A stretch of DNA of 15,216 nucleotides from JBFGFG01 sp041627475 (GTDB lineage Bacteria; Actinomycetota; Nitriliruptoria; Nitriliruptorales; Nitriliruptoraceae). Shown here piece by piece: positions 1 through 6,883 of this stretch (its first letter is position 1; each line of letters starts with the position of its first letter). Made by a program: the position numbers and the translations under genes. Under the pieces are notes generated by a model. That model was not told the DNA's origin, did not search any database, and saw only the letters and a program-made list of their open reading frames with translations. The stretch lies in NCBI GenBank assembly GCA_041627475.1, contig JBFKQZ010000050.1, positions 1 to 15,216 on the forward strand. Direction: 5' to 3'.

Positions 1-996
1 CAGCCCGGTCTGCTGGGCGAGGCCCACGACGGCGAGCAGGAGCTCGCCGTAGGCGGCGCCGCGTCCCTCGTCGTCCGCCGCGGCCAGCGCGTCGAGCCGG
101 CGACGGACGAGCGCCAGCGCCTCGTCGCCGTCCGGCTGCGGCACGTGGTGCTTCGCGGCGCGCGACACGAGCTTGGCCACCAGCGGCACTGCCGGCTGGG
201 AGGTCGCCACGCCGTCGAACGGCCCCTCGCGACCGGGCTTCTCGGCGCGCTTGAGCTCCTCCCAGTTCGCCACGACCTCGTCGGCGTCCTCGACGTCGAC
301 GTCGCCGAACACGTGGGGGTGGCGGTGGACGAGCTTGTCGGCGATGCCCTTCGCCACGTCGTCGATGGTGAAGGCACGGCGGTCGGCCCCGACCTGGGCG
401 TGGAAGACGACCTGGAGCAGGACGTCGCCGAGCTCCTCGACGATCTCGCGGTCATCGCCACCGGCGATCGCGTCGAGCGCCTCGTAGGTCTCCTCGACGA
501 GGTAGGGCGCCAGCGAGGCGTGGTCCTGCTCGAGGTCCCACGGACAGCCGTGCTCGGGGTCGCGCAGGCGGCGCTCGACCTCGACCAGCCGCAGCAGCTC
601 GCCGCCCGCAGGGAGCTCGGCGAGGAAGATCCACTCGACCTCGACGTGCCGACGTGCGGCCTCCAGCCCCACCGCACGGCCGAGCTCGGTGTCCGCCGGG
701 CCGAGCAGGACGACGCACTCCTGCCCCTGCTCGGCGCGTTGGCACAGCCCGCTGGCGAGCCGGCGGTCGGTCGGTGCGCCGCGGTCCTGCAGCAGGTCAC
801 GCCGGTCGCGCACGTCGAGCGACCCGTCCGGGATCGGCTCGACCGGGATGTCGGCGCGCTCCAGCGCGGGCCAGGCAGGGTGCGCCTCGGGGTCGCGCAG
901 CAGGACGACGTCGGTCGACGTCAGCGCCTGCCACCCGGCGAAGCCCAGCAGCCCCGGCGCACCGGGCGCCGACTCGACCAGGACGATCCGACTCAC
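1..996 (-). CDS. mazG: MazG-family nucleoside triphosphate pyrophosphohydrolase (3' end outside window)
   Basis: MazG enzymes hydrolyse (d)NTPs to the monophosphate and pyrophosphate, cleaning the nucleotide pool in the cytoplasm. 332 codons are visible and the C-terminus runs off the window. The MazG domain starts with CPWD (residues 151-154). It carries the metal-binding helices EETYEALD (168-175) and EELGD (187-191), then VVFHAQ and a KLVHRHPHVFGDV stretch, all typical of the family. The first ~130 residues form a poorly conserved N-terminal domain, as in the mycobacterial protein, perhaps a remnant of the tetrapyrrole-methylase-like domain found in other MazG proteins. The GTG start overlaps the stop of the upstream isomerase gene (GTGA), and I see no separate ribosome binding site, so translational coupling is likely. 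A mazG gene behind a SurA-like lipoprotein gene is a recurrent actinobacterial order. Family assignment is firm; the substrate range cannot be told from sequence. Confidence 0.93.
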   Translation of the reverse strand, partial: MSRIVLVESAPGAPGLLGFAGWQALTSTDVVLLRDPEAHPAWPALERADIPVEPIPDGSLDVRDRRDLLQDRGAPTDRRLASGLCQRAEQGQECVVLLGPADTELGRAVGLEAARRHVEVEWIFLAELPAGGELLRLVEVERRLRDPEHGCPWDLEQDHASLAPYLVEETYEALDAIAGGDDREIVEELGDVLLQVVFHAQVGADRRAFTIDDVAKGIADKLVHRHPHVFGDVDVEDADEVVANWEELKRAEKPGREGPFDGVATSQPAVPLVAKLVSRAAKHHVPQPDGDEALALVRRRLDALAAADDEGRGAAYGELLLAVVGLAQQTGL

Positions 997-2006
997 TGCT
1001 GCGCTGCGGCGTCGTCGCGCACGATGCTCTGGCTGGTGACGTCCCAGCGGCCGAAGCGACCCGCCACCTCGACGTCGGCGTCGCTGCGGACCTGGCGGAA
1101 CCAGAAGCCGAACAGGTCGTCGCCACGGCCGGCCTCGAGCTCCTCGCGCACCTGCTCGCGTGCCTCGTCCTGCGGGGTCACGACGAACTCGTCGACGCGG
1201 ATCACGTGCCAGCCGAACTGGGTCTCGACCGGACCGAGCAGCTCGCCCACGGGTGCCGGCCCCGACCAGATCGCCTCCTCGAAGGGAGCGACGAACGTGC
1301 CACGCGGGGCCAGGCCCAGCGAGCCGCCCGCCTGGGCGGAGCCCGGGTCCTGCGACAGCTCGGCGGCGACGTCCTCGAAGGCCTCACCGGCCTCGATGCG
1401 TTCGATGGCGGCCAGGGCCTCGGCCTCGGTTGGCACGAGGATGTGGCTGGCGCTGACCTGCTCGAACTCGTTTGCGCGGGCCTCGTACTCGGCCTGCACG
1501 TCCTCGTCGGTCAGCGGCTCCTGCTCCAGCAGCGCCTCGGTGATCTGCTGGCGCAGGCTGACCACTGCCTGGTTGCGGCGGAACAGCTCGAGGGTCTGCC
1601 CCGCGGACTGCAGCTGCACCTCGAGGGCCTCGATGCCGCCGGCCTCCTCGGCCGCGGCGTCGACAAGCGCCTGGACGTCGTCCTCGGTGACCTCGATGCC
1701 GAACTCCTCGGCCGCGACGGCGCGAGCGAGCTCGATCTGGAAGAGGTTGTTGAGGACGAGGGTCTGCAGCTGCACGCGGCGCTCGAGCTCCGAGCCGGTG
1801 AACTGGTCGGCCTGGAGCGCGCCCGCGGCCACCGACGCCTCGACCTCGGCCTCGAGCTCGTCGACGGTCACCGTCGCCCCACCGCCACGCGCGGCGATGT
1901 CGCCGGTCGCGAGGCCGGTCAGGCCGGTCGAGGTGTCACCCGTGAGGGCGGCACAGCCCGACAGCACGGTGGCGGCGGTGAGGAGTGCGGCGACCTTGAC
2001 GCGCAA
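993..2006 (-). CDS. Parvulin-type peptidyl-prolyl isomerase lipoprotein (SurA/PrsA-like), copy 1
   Basis: Predicted extracytoplasmic folding factor of 337 aa. The signal peptide is short with a lipobox LSGC, so Cys18 should be lipidated and the protein anchored to the outer face of the membrane. Residues ~45-170 resemble a SurA-type helical chaperone region. Residues ~187-275 form a PpiC/parvulin domain: SHILV (His188), the DPGSAQAGGSLG loop, PFEEAI, GPVETQFGWHVIRVDE (His267). I chose the TTG start because AGGA lies 7 nt upstream and the resulting signal peptide begins with basic residues (LRVK). An in-frame GTG 30 nt upstream is an alternative. It lies ~50 bp behind its paralogue and overlaps mazG by 4 bp, so the three probably form one operon. 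Isomerase activity itself is inferred, since many such proteins act mainly as chaperones. Confidence 0.88.
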   Translation of the reverse strand: MRVKVAALLTAATVLSGCAALTGDTSTGLTGLATGDIAARGGGATVTVDELEAEVEASVAAGALQADQFTGSELERRVQLQTLVLNNLFQIELARAVAAEEFGIEVTEDDVQALVDAAAEEAGGIEALEVQLQSAGQTLELFRRNQAVVSLRQQITEALLEQEPLTDEDVQAEYEARANEFEQVSASHILVPTEAEALAAIERIEAGEAFEDVAAELSQDPGSAQAGGSLGLAPRGTFVAPFEEAIWSGPAPVGELLGPVETQFGWHVIRVDEFVVTPQDEAREQVREELEAGRGDDLFGFWFRQVRSDADVEVAGRFGRWDVTSQSIVRDDAAAQQ

Positions 2007-2055
2007 GTTCTCGTCCTGACGGCGTACGGGCACGGGCGGCGCCAGAGTGTACGGC

Positions 2056-3096
2056 TCAGCCCTCGTCGTCGGCCGTGCCGTCCTCGGCGCCGGCCTCGGA
2101 CTCGGTCTCCTCGGCGTCGGGCAGGATCGGCACGACCATGCGCCGCTGCGCGTCCCACTCGCCGTAGTAGGGGTCGACCTCGACCTCGACCTCGGCGAAG
2201 ACGGTCTCGAGGAAGTCGTTGAACTGGGCACCGACGAGCTGCGCCTCGAGCTGCTCACGCACGTCCTCGAAGGCCGGCGTGGTGCGGGCGTCCACGATGA
2301 GGACGTGGAAGCCGAACTGGCTCTCGACGGGACCGACGACCTCGCCGATCTCGGTGTCCTCGCTGTAGATCGCGTCGCTGAACGGCTGGACGTACGAGCC
2401 GCGGGGTGCCTCGCCGAGCGCGCCACCGTTGGCGGCCGAGCCCGGGTCGTTGGAGAGCTCCTCGGCGAGCGCGCCGAAGTCCTCACCGGCCTCGAGCCGT
2501 GCCAGCACGTCCTGCGCCTCCTCCTCGGTGTCGACGAGGATGTGGCGGACCTCCGAGGTCTGGAACTGCTCGGGTGCGGCCTCGTACTGCTCGCGCAGCT
2601 GCTGGTCGGTCACGCCGCCCTCGTCGGCGAGCTGGGCCTGGATGTACTCGACGAGCACCGTGACGTAGGCGTTGTCCCGCGCGAAGCCGCGCGCGTCCTC
2701 CGACGACAGGCCGGAGTCCTCGGCGAGCTGGTCGAACGCCTCCTGGCCACCCTGCGCCTCGATCTGCGCCTCGAGCGCGGCATCGACGTCCTCGTCGGGG
2801 ATGTCGAGCCCGAAGCGCTCCTCGACGGCCGCCTCCACGGCTCGGAGCTGGATCTCCGCCGACAGGGCCTGCCGGGCGGCGTTCAGCCGCGCGTCCGCCT
2901 GCTCCTCCTCGGGCGTGTCCTCGAGGGCCGCCGACTGGAGGTCGACGATCTCCTCGATGCGCTCGCCGCTGATCTCGACGTCACCCACGGTCGCGGCGAC
3001 GGCCGGGACCTCGCCGTCGCCGGTGGTGGTGGACGAACAACCGGCGACCGCGACGACGGCGGCGGCAGCCAGGGCGAGCGGACGAATCGTGCGCAC
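2056..3096 (-). CDS. Parvulin-type peptidyl-prolyl isomerase lipoprotein (SurA/PrsA-like), copy 2
   Basis: Second, paralogous extracytoplasmic chaperone/isomerase, 346 aa, first gene of the mazG operon. The signal peptide ends in the lipobox VAGC, with Cys20 as lipidation site. A helical SurA-N-like region (about 35-175) is rich in Glu, Gln and Ala. The parvulin domain follows at ~182-272: RHILV (His185), NDPGSAANGGALGEAPRG, PFSDAIY, GPVESQFGFHVLIVDA (His264). The tail (325-346) is acidic. The GTG start is set by GAAGG seven bases upstream and by the basic n-region VRTIR; a much longer upstream reading frame exists but would place the signal peptide internally. Both copies share domain order and loop motifs, so they look like an old tandem duplication that has diverged. 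Why two copies are kept is not evident; different clients or conditions are possible. Confidence 0.88.
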   Translation of the reverse strand: MRTIRPLALAAAAVVAVAGCSSTTTGDGEVPAVAATVGDVEISGERIEEIVDLQSAALEDTPEEEQADARLNAARQALSAEIQLRAVEAAVEERFGLDIPDEDVDAALEAQIEAQGGQEAFDQLAEDSGLSSEDARGFARDNAYVTVLVEYIQAQLADEGGVTDQQLREQYEAAPEQFQTSEVRHILVDTEEEAQDVLARLEAGEDFGALAEELSNDPGSAANGGALGEAPRGSYVQPFSDAIYSEDTEIGEVVGPVESQFGFHVLIVDARTTPAFEDVREQLEAQLVGAQFNDFLETVFAEVEVEVDPYYGEWDAQRRMVVPILPDAEETESEAGAEDGTADDEG

Positions 3097-3122
3097 TGCG
3101 GGACCTTCGTGGGGCGGGAGCA

Positions 3123-3231
3123 CAACGCTGCGTGCGTTGCGGGGAGTTCCGGGCCGGGGCGACGCCCGGCGAGTGGGCGACGGTACCGGCCGCTCCGCAC
3201 CGCCCGCCGCGCCGGACCGTCCGGGCGGTGC
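3123..3231. repeat. Cluster of three inverted repeats in the divergent intergenic region
   Basis: The 256-bp gap between the isomerase operon (minus) and the reductase-desaturase operon (plus) holds three perfect dyads. They are CAACGC/GCGTTG at 3123-3128 and 3134-3139; GCCGGG/CCCGGC at 3153-3158 and 3165-3170; and GCACCGCCCG/CGGGCGGTGC at 3197-3206 and 3222-3231. A further symmetric CCGGAC/GTCCGG (3212-3224) overlaps the third dyad. They could be operators or leader structures in the minus-strand transcript, which starts translating at 3096. In DNA this GC-rich short dyads arise by chance, so only the 10-bp pair is notable. No gene was seen here. Confidence 0.4.
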
Positions 3232-3271
3232 ACCAACCCGTCGCACACGTCGGACCGAACGCTCGACACAC

Positions 3272-3320
3272 AACCTACGTTGCCGTAACCTACGCATCCG
3301 TAACCTACGTTGCTGTAACC
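3272..3320. promoter_or_regulatory. Probable operator array: three 15-bp direct repeats upstream of the reductase-desaturase operon
   Basis: Three adjacent 15-bp units occur at 3272-3286 (AACCTACGTTGCCGT), 3287-3301 (AACCTACGCATCCGT) and 3302-3316 (AACCTACGTTGCTGT), and a fourth AACC starts at 3317. AACCTACG is identical in all three. Each unit junction also makes a dyad TACG-N4-CGTA (3276-3287, 3291-3302; the third is imperfect, TACG-N4-TGTA). The array is distinctly AT-richer than its surroundings and ends 33 bp before the reductase start, where a promoter is expected. This geometry fits cooperative binding of a dimeric regulator. A TetR-type fatty-acid sensor would make sense, but that is inference and no regulator gene lies in the window. 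I could not settle the -10/-35 hexamers. Confidence 0.6.
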
Positions 3321-3352
3321 ACCGCTCCCCTCGCCCTCCCGGAACCACCCGC

Positions 3353-4441
3353 GTGTCCCACCTCGGCCTCCTCGCCCGCCGCGCCGCCCGTTCCCGCACG
3401 CTCGGCCTGCTGACCCAGCCCTACCCGCCGTCACGGTGGACCGAGCTGGTGAACCCGCTGTGGTCCGACGAGGACCGTGCCCGCGTGACCGACGTCCGCC
3501 ACGAGACCGACGACGTCATCACGCTCACCCTGCGACCGGCGCCGGGCTGGCCGGGCCACCGCGCCGGGCAGCACACCGTCCTGCGCGTGGACGTGGACGG
3601 CGTGCGGTACGCGCGGGCCTTCACGCTCGCCTCCTCGGCACACCGGACCGACACGGTCGAGCTGACGTGCAAGGCCTACCCGGACGCGGTCGTCGTGCCC
3701 CACCTGCGTGACCACGCGGCTGCGGGGCTCGTGGTGGGGCTGGACCACCCGACCGGCGAGGTCGTCCTCCCCGACGAGCGCCCCGAGCACCTGGTCTGCG
3801 TGGTCGGCGGCAGCGGGATCACGCCGGCCATGGCCATGCTGCGCACGCTGCGCGACGAGGGCCACGCCGGCCGCATCACCTTCGTCCAGTTCGCTCGCAC
3901 GGCAGCGGACGTGCTGTTCGCCGACGAACTCGACGCACTCACGGAACGCCTGGCCGGACTGGCCGTGCACACCGTCCTGACGCGAGAGGCCACCGGACCG
4001 CTCGCCGGGCGGCGAATCGACACGGCGCTCCTCGACGAGGTCGCCCCCGGCTGGGCGAGCGCGACCTCGCTCGTGTGCGGGCCCGTGCCGATGCTCGAGG
4101 CTGCCGAGGAGATCTGGAGCGGCGACCTCGCCGACCGGCTCCTGGTCGAGCGGTTCCGACCGAAGCCGCTCGTCATCCCCGACGACGTCAGCGGGACGGT
4201 CCGGTTCACGAAGTCGCAGGTCACGTGCGACAACGACGGCCGGACGCTGCTCGAGCAGGCCGAGGCCGCGGGCCTGTCCCCCGAGTTCGGCTGCCGCATG
4301 GGCATCTGCCACACGTGCGACGTCCCGAAGCTGGCCGGCATCACGCGCGACGTCCGCAACGACGAGGTCGACACCGGCCAGCGCGACAAGGTCCAGCCCT
4401 GCGTCAGCGTCGCCCTCGGCGACGTCGACCTCCACCTCTGA
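3353..4441 (+). CDS. Ferredoxin reductase-type oxidoreductase (FAD, NAD(P), 2Fe-2S), electron donor to the desaturase
   Basis: Predicted 362-aa electron transfer protein that passes electrons from NAD(P)H through FAD to a [2Fe-2S] centre. After an N-terminal ~45-residue segment containing NPLWS comes the FAD-binding barrel with RAFTLASS (88-95). The nucleotide-binding domain follows with VVGGSGITPAMAML (150-163) and VCGPVPM (241-247). A plant-type ferredoxin domain ends the protein, with cluster ligands Cys314, Cys319, Cys322 and Cys350 (CRMGICHTC, then QPC). This domain order matches mycobacterial Rv3230c, the known partner of the stearoyl-CoA desaturase DesA3. The desaturase gene follows after 25 bp, so the pair is almost certainly one operon. 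I chose GTG at 3353 because the family's N-terminal region begins there; GGAA eight bases upstream is a weak ribosome binding site. Longer in-frame extension upstream crosses the repeat array and is unlikely. Confidence 0.9.
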   Translation: MSHLGLLARRAARSRTLGLLTQPYPPSRWTELVNPLWSDEDRARVTDVRHETDDVITLTLRPAPGWPGHRAGQHTVLRVDVDGVRYARAFTLASSAHRTDTVELTCKAYPDAVVVPHLRDHAAAGLVVGLDHPTGEVVLPDERPEHLVCVVGGSGITPAMAMLRTLRDEGHAGRITFVQFARTAADVLFADELDALTERLAGLAVHTVLTREATGPLAGRRIDTALLDEVAPGWASATSLVCGPVPMLEAAEEIWSGDLADRLLVERFRPKPLVIPDDVSGTVRFTKSQVTCDNDGRTLLEQAEAAGLSPEFGCRMGICHTCDVPKLAGITRDVRNDEVDTGQRDKVQPCVSVALGDVDLHL

Positions 4442-4466
4442 CACACCACACCCACGAGGAGCTCCA

Positions 4467-5768
4467 GTGAGCACCACCTCCCTGCCCGACGAGACCCGCG
4501 AGGACGTCGCCCCCGACGTCGCCCGTCCATCGGGCGCCCCCGATGTCGCCGCGCACCTCGGCGGCGCGCTCGAGCTCGACGAGGAGCGCCGCAACCGCGC
4601 GCTCGCCGACGTCGACGCGGACGAGGCCGAGGAGGCCGTCGCGTCCGTCCAGGACCACCCGGTCTACGCGCACCTGTCCCCAGAGCAGGTCGACGCGATC
4701 GGCGCCGAGCTCGACGACCTGCGCGCCCGCACCTTCGCCCAGCGGGGCGAGGAGGACCGCCGCTACATCCTGCGGGTGCTGCGGCTCCAGCAGGGGCTGG
4801 AGCTGCTCGGTCGGGCGTCGTTCTTCGGCGTGCTCGTGTCCTGGTGGTTCCTGGTGCCGGGGATCGTGCTGCTCGCGCTGAGCAAGATCCTCGACAACAT
4901 GGAGCTCGGCCACAACATCATGCACGGCCAGTACGACTTCATGAACGACCCGCGGTTCGACTCGCGGACCTACGAGTGGGACCACACGTCGTCGGGTGAC
5001 GGCTGGCGCCACAGCCACAACGTCATCCACCACACCTACACCAACGTGCTGGGCGTGGACCGCGACATCGGCTACGGCCTGCTGCGTGTCACCCACGAGC
5101 AGTACCACCGGCCGAAGCACCGCTGGCAGCCGATCACGTTCGTGCTGAACGCGATCTTCTTCGACGTCGCGATCGCCATCCACGACCTCGAGATGAACCG
5201 CCTGCTGGGCGGCAGGAAGGACCTGAGCGAGGACCTGCGCGACGCCGCCCGCGTGTCTGCCGTCAAGGCCGGCCGCCAGGCGCTGAAGGACTTCGTCGTC
5301 TTCCCGGCACTGGTCGGGCTCGCCGCGCTGTCGCTGCCGGTCGCGCTCGCCGTCGCTGGCGGCAACCTCGCGGCGAACCTGCTGCGCAACCTGTGGACGT
5401 TCGTGATCATCTTCTGCGGCCACTTCCCCGAGGGCGTCGCGCACTTCGACATGGAGGTGCTCGAGAACGAGACCCGGGCCGAGTGGTACCTGCGCCAGAT
5501 GGCGGGCTCGGCGAACATCGAGGGCTCGCGCACGTTCTCGATGTGGACGGGCTACCTCGACCACCAGATCGAGCACCACCTGTTCCCGGACTGCCCGTCG
5601 CACCGCCTCCGTGGCGTCGCGGTCGAGGTCCGTGACCTCTGCGAGCGCTACGACCTGCCGTACGTGACCGGTCCCCTGCGCAAGCAGTTCGGCAACGTCG
5701 TCAAGCGCGTCTGGAAGTACCGCCTGCCGAACGACGTGATCGTCGCCAAGGGCCTCCCGCTGGACTGA
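4467..5768 (+). CDS. Membrane acyl-CoA / fatty acid desaturase (DesA3-like)
   Basis: Di-iron, membrane-bound desaturase of 433 aa that introduces a double bond into an acyl chain, using electrons from the upstream reductase. Three histidine boxes are visible: HNIMH (149-153), HSHNVIHH (182-189) and HQIEHH (366-371), with an extra GHF (His319) and His325. Hydrophobic stretches at about 118-140, 222-238, 276-298 and 308-318 fit the membrane-embedded fold. The first ~60 residues are acidic and Ala/Pro-rich, with no hydrophobic signal, and look like a variable cytoplasmic extension. The GTG start is well set by GAGGAG five bases upstream. DesA3-type enzymes make delta-9 (oleoyl) products. The box spacing and the HQIEHH third box (Q in the third box) also occur in other front-end or linoleoyl-type desaturases, so regiospecificity is open. 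Confidence 0.92.
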   Translation: MSTTSLPDETREDVAPDVARPSGAPDVAAHLGGALELDEERRNRALADVDADEAEEAVASVQDHPVYAHLSPEQVDAIGAELDDLRARTFAQRGEEDRRYILRVLRLQQGLELLGRASFFGVLVSWWFLVPGIVLLALSKILDNMELGHNIMHGQYDFMNDPRFDSRTYEWDHTSSGDGWRHSHNVIHHTYTNVLGVDRDIGYGLLRVTHEQYHRPKHRWQPITFVLNAIFFDVAIAIHDLEMNRLLGGRKDLSEDLRDAARVSAVKAGRQALKDFVVFPALVGLAALSLPVALAVAGGNLAANLLRNLWTFVIIFCGHFPEGVAHFDMEVLENETRAEWYLRQMAGSANIEGSRTFSMWTGYLDHQIEHHLFPDCPSHRLRGVAVEVRDLCERYDLPYVTGPLRKQFGNVVKRVWKYRLPNDVIVAKGLPLD

Positions 5769-5780
5769 CGTCCGCCTGAC

Positions 5781-5809
5781 GAACCCCGGTGCAGGATGCA
5801 CCGGGGTTC
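5781..5809 (+). terminator. Probable intrinsic terminator after the desaturase
   Basis: A perfect 13-bp stem, GAACCCCGGTGCA (5781-5793) pairing with 5797-5809, closes a 3-nt GGA loop 12 bp after the desaturase stop. The following bases TCTCTCG are only partly T-rich, which is common for actinobacterial terminators. It is the strongest hairpin in the window. Confidence 0.75.
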
Positions 5810-5827
5810 TCTCGTACCGTCCCGGCC

Positions 5828-6880
5828 ATGCGCACCTCCCGCCCGCTCGCCGTCCTCTGCTGCCTCGCGGCACTGGTCACCGCCTGCACCGACGGTGGCA
5901 GTGGCGCCGACCAGGTGGTCCAGCCGCCGCCGTCGCCGAGCGCCGCGCCACCGTCCCCTGCCGACCCGAGCCCGACGGCGGCGCCGTCACCCAGTCCGTC
6001 CCCGGTCGCCGCCGCACCGATCGACGGTCCGCTCGCCGCCGAGCTGCTCGCCGTGGCCGAGTTCCCGGCCCCCGTCCGGTTCGAGGTGCTCCTGCAGGAC
6101 CCGAGCACCCCGGCCGAGCTGGCAGCAGCCATCGTCGACGCCGAGGAGGACGTCCGCGACCCGACCCTGTCCGCCGACGCCCGGCTCGTCGCGGCGCACC
6201 GGGCGCAGCGCGCCTACCGCCAGCTCGGCCGCGAACGCGCGTGGCAGGACGAGGTGCTTGCGGCACTCCCGGGCCCCTACGACCGCATCGCCCGTGGCAA
6301 CAGCGAGGCGCGAGACGCGCTGGACCGGCTCCGGGGCAGCGGCGAGGCGCCGACCGCGCTGCCCGCGTGGGAGGTCGTCGCGCCCGAGCCCGCCGACGCC
6401 CTGCTGTCCTCCTACCGCGAGGCGGAGGCCACCTACGGGGTCGACTGGGAGGTCCTCGCCGCGATCAACCTCGTCGAGACACGGATGGGTCGCATCGTCG
6501 GCTTCTCGACGGCCCAGGCCCGCGGCCCGATGCAGTTCATCCCGGAGTCCTGGGAGATCTTCGGTGAGGGCGGCGACATCGACGACGCGCGCGACTCGAT
6601 CATGGCGGCCGCCCGCCACCTCACCCAGCGGCCGGGCGACCCGCCCAGCGAGCGCAACGCGCTGCTGCGCTACAACCGCTCCAGTGACTACGGCGACGCC
6701 GTCATCGCCATCGCCGACGTCCTGCGCGAGCACCCCGACGAGTACGCGACCTACCACGGCTGGCAGGTCTACTTCTCGACCGAGGAGGACGAGTTCCTCC
6801 TGCCCGTCGGCTACCGCGAGGAGCAGCCGGTCCCGGTCGACGAGTACCTCGCCCGCGAGGCCGTCGGCGTCGTCGGCTGA
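5828..6880 (+). CDS. Lytic transglycosylase-like lipoprotein (SLT/MltB-type)
   Basis: Predicted cell-wall hydrolase of 350 aa acting on peptidoglycan outside the membrane. A lipoprotein signal peptide ends at VTAC (Cys20). A Pro/Ser/Ala-rich linker covers ~32-64, and a helical region ~66-170 has no recognised fold. The catalytic SLT-like domain spans ~190-305: NLVETRMGR with the likely catalytic Glu217, FSTAQARGPMQFIPESW (227-242), and ALLRYNRSSDYGDAV (278-292), where the Asn-Arg motif shapes the active site. A short conserved-looking tail follows (YHGWQVYF). ATG at 5828 is preferred because it begins a basic n-region (MRTSR). The longer in-frame start at 5789 lies inside the terminator hairpin. 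No Shine-Dalgarno sequence is visible before the ATG, so a leaderless or weakly translated message is possible. It ends 3 bp from the convergent lipoprotein gene. Confidence 0.85.
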   Translation: MRTSRPLAVLCCLAALVTACTDGGSGADQVVQPPPSPSAAPPSPADPSPTAAPSPSPSPVAAAPIDGPLAAELLAVAEFPAPVRFEVLLQDPSTPAELAAAIVDAEEDVRDPTLSADARLVAAHRAQRAYRQLGRERAWQDEVLAALPGPYDRIARGNSEARDALDRLRGSGEAPTALPAWEVVAPEPADALLSSYREAEATYGVDWEVLAAINLVETRMGRIVGFSTAQARGPMQFIPESWEIFGEGGDIDDARDSIMAAARHLTQRPGDPPSERNALLRYNRSSDYGDAVIAIADVLREHPDEYATYHGWQVYFSTEEDEFLLPVGYREEQPVPVDEYLAREAVGVVG

Positions 6881-6883
6881 CCG

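Noticed and set aside
145..2019. A 624-codon plus-strand frame, and overlapping plus-strand frames to 3288
   Set aside because: They are antisense to mazG and the two isomerase genes and show no recognisable domain; their composition is that of a reverse-complement shadow.
3272..3320. CRISPR repeats, iterons or an origin
   Set aside because: The units are 15 bp, contiguous, without spacers, and sit in a promoter position; no replication gene or DnaA-box cluster is nearby.
3431..5873. Minus-strand frames of 387 and 489 codons opposite the reductase and desaturase
   Set aside because: They mirror the plus-strand genes, are rich in Val, Arg, Asp and His runs typical of antisense frames, and have no domain signatures.
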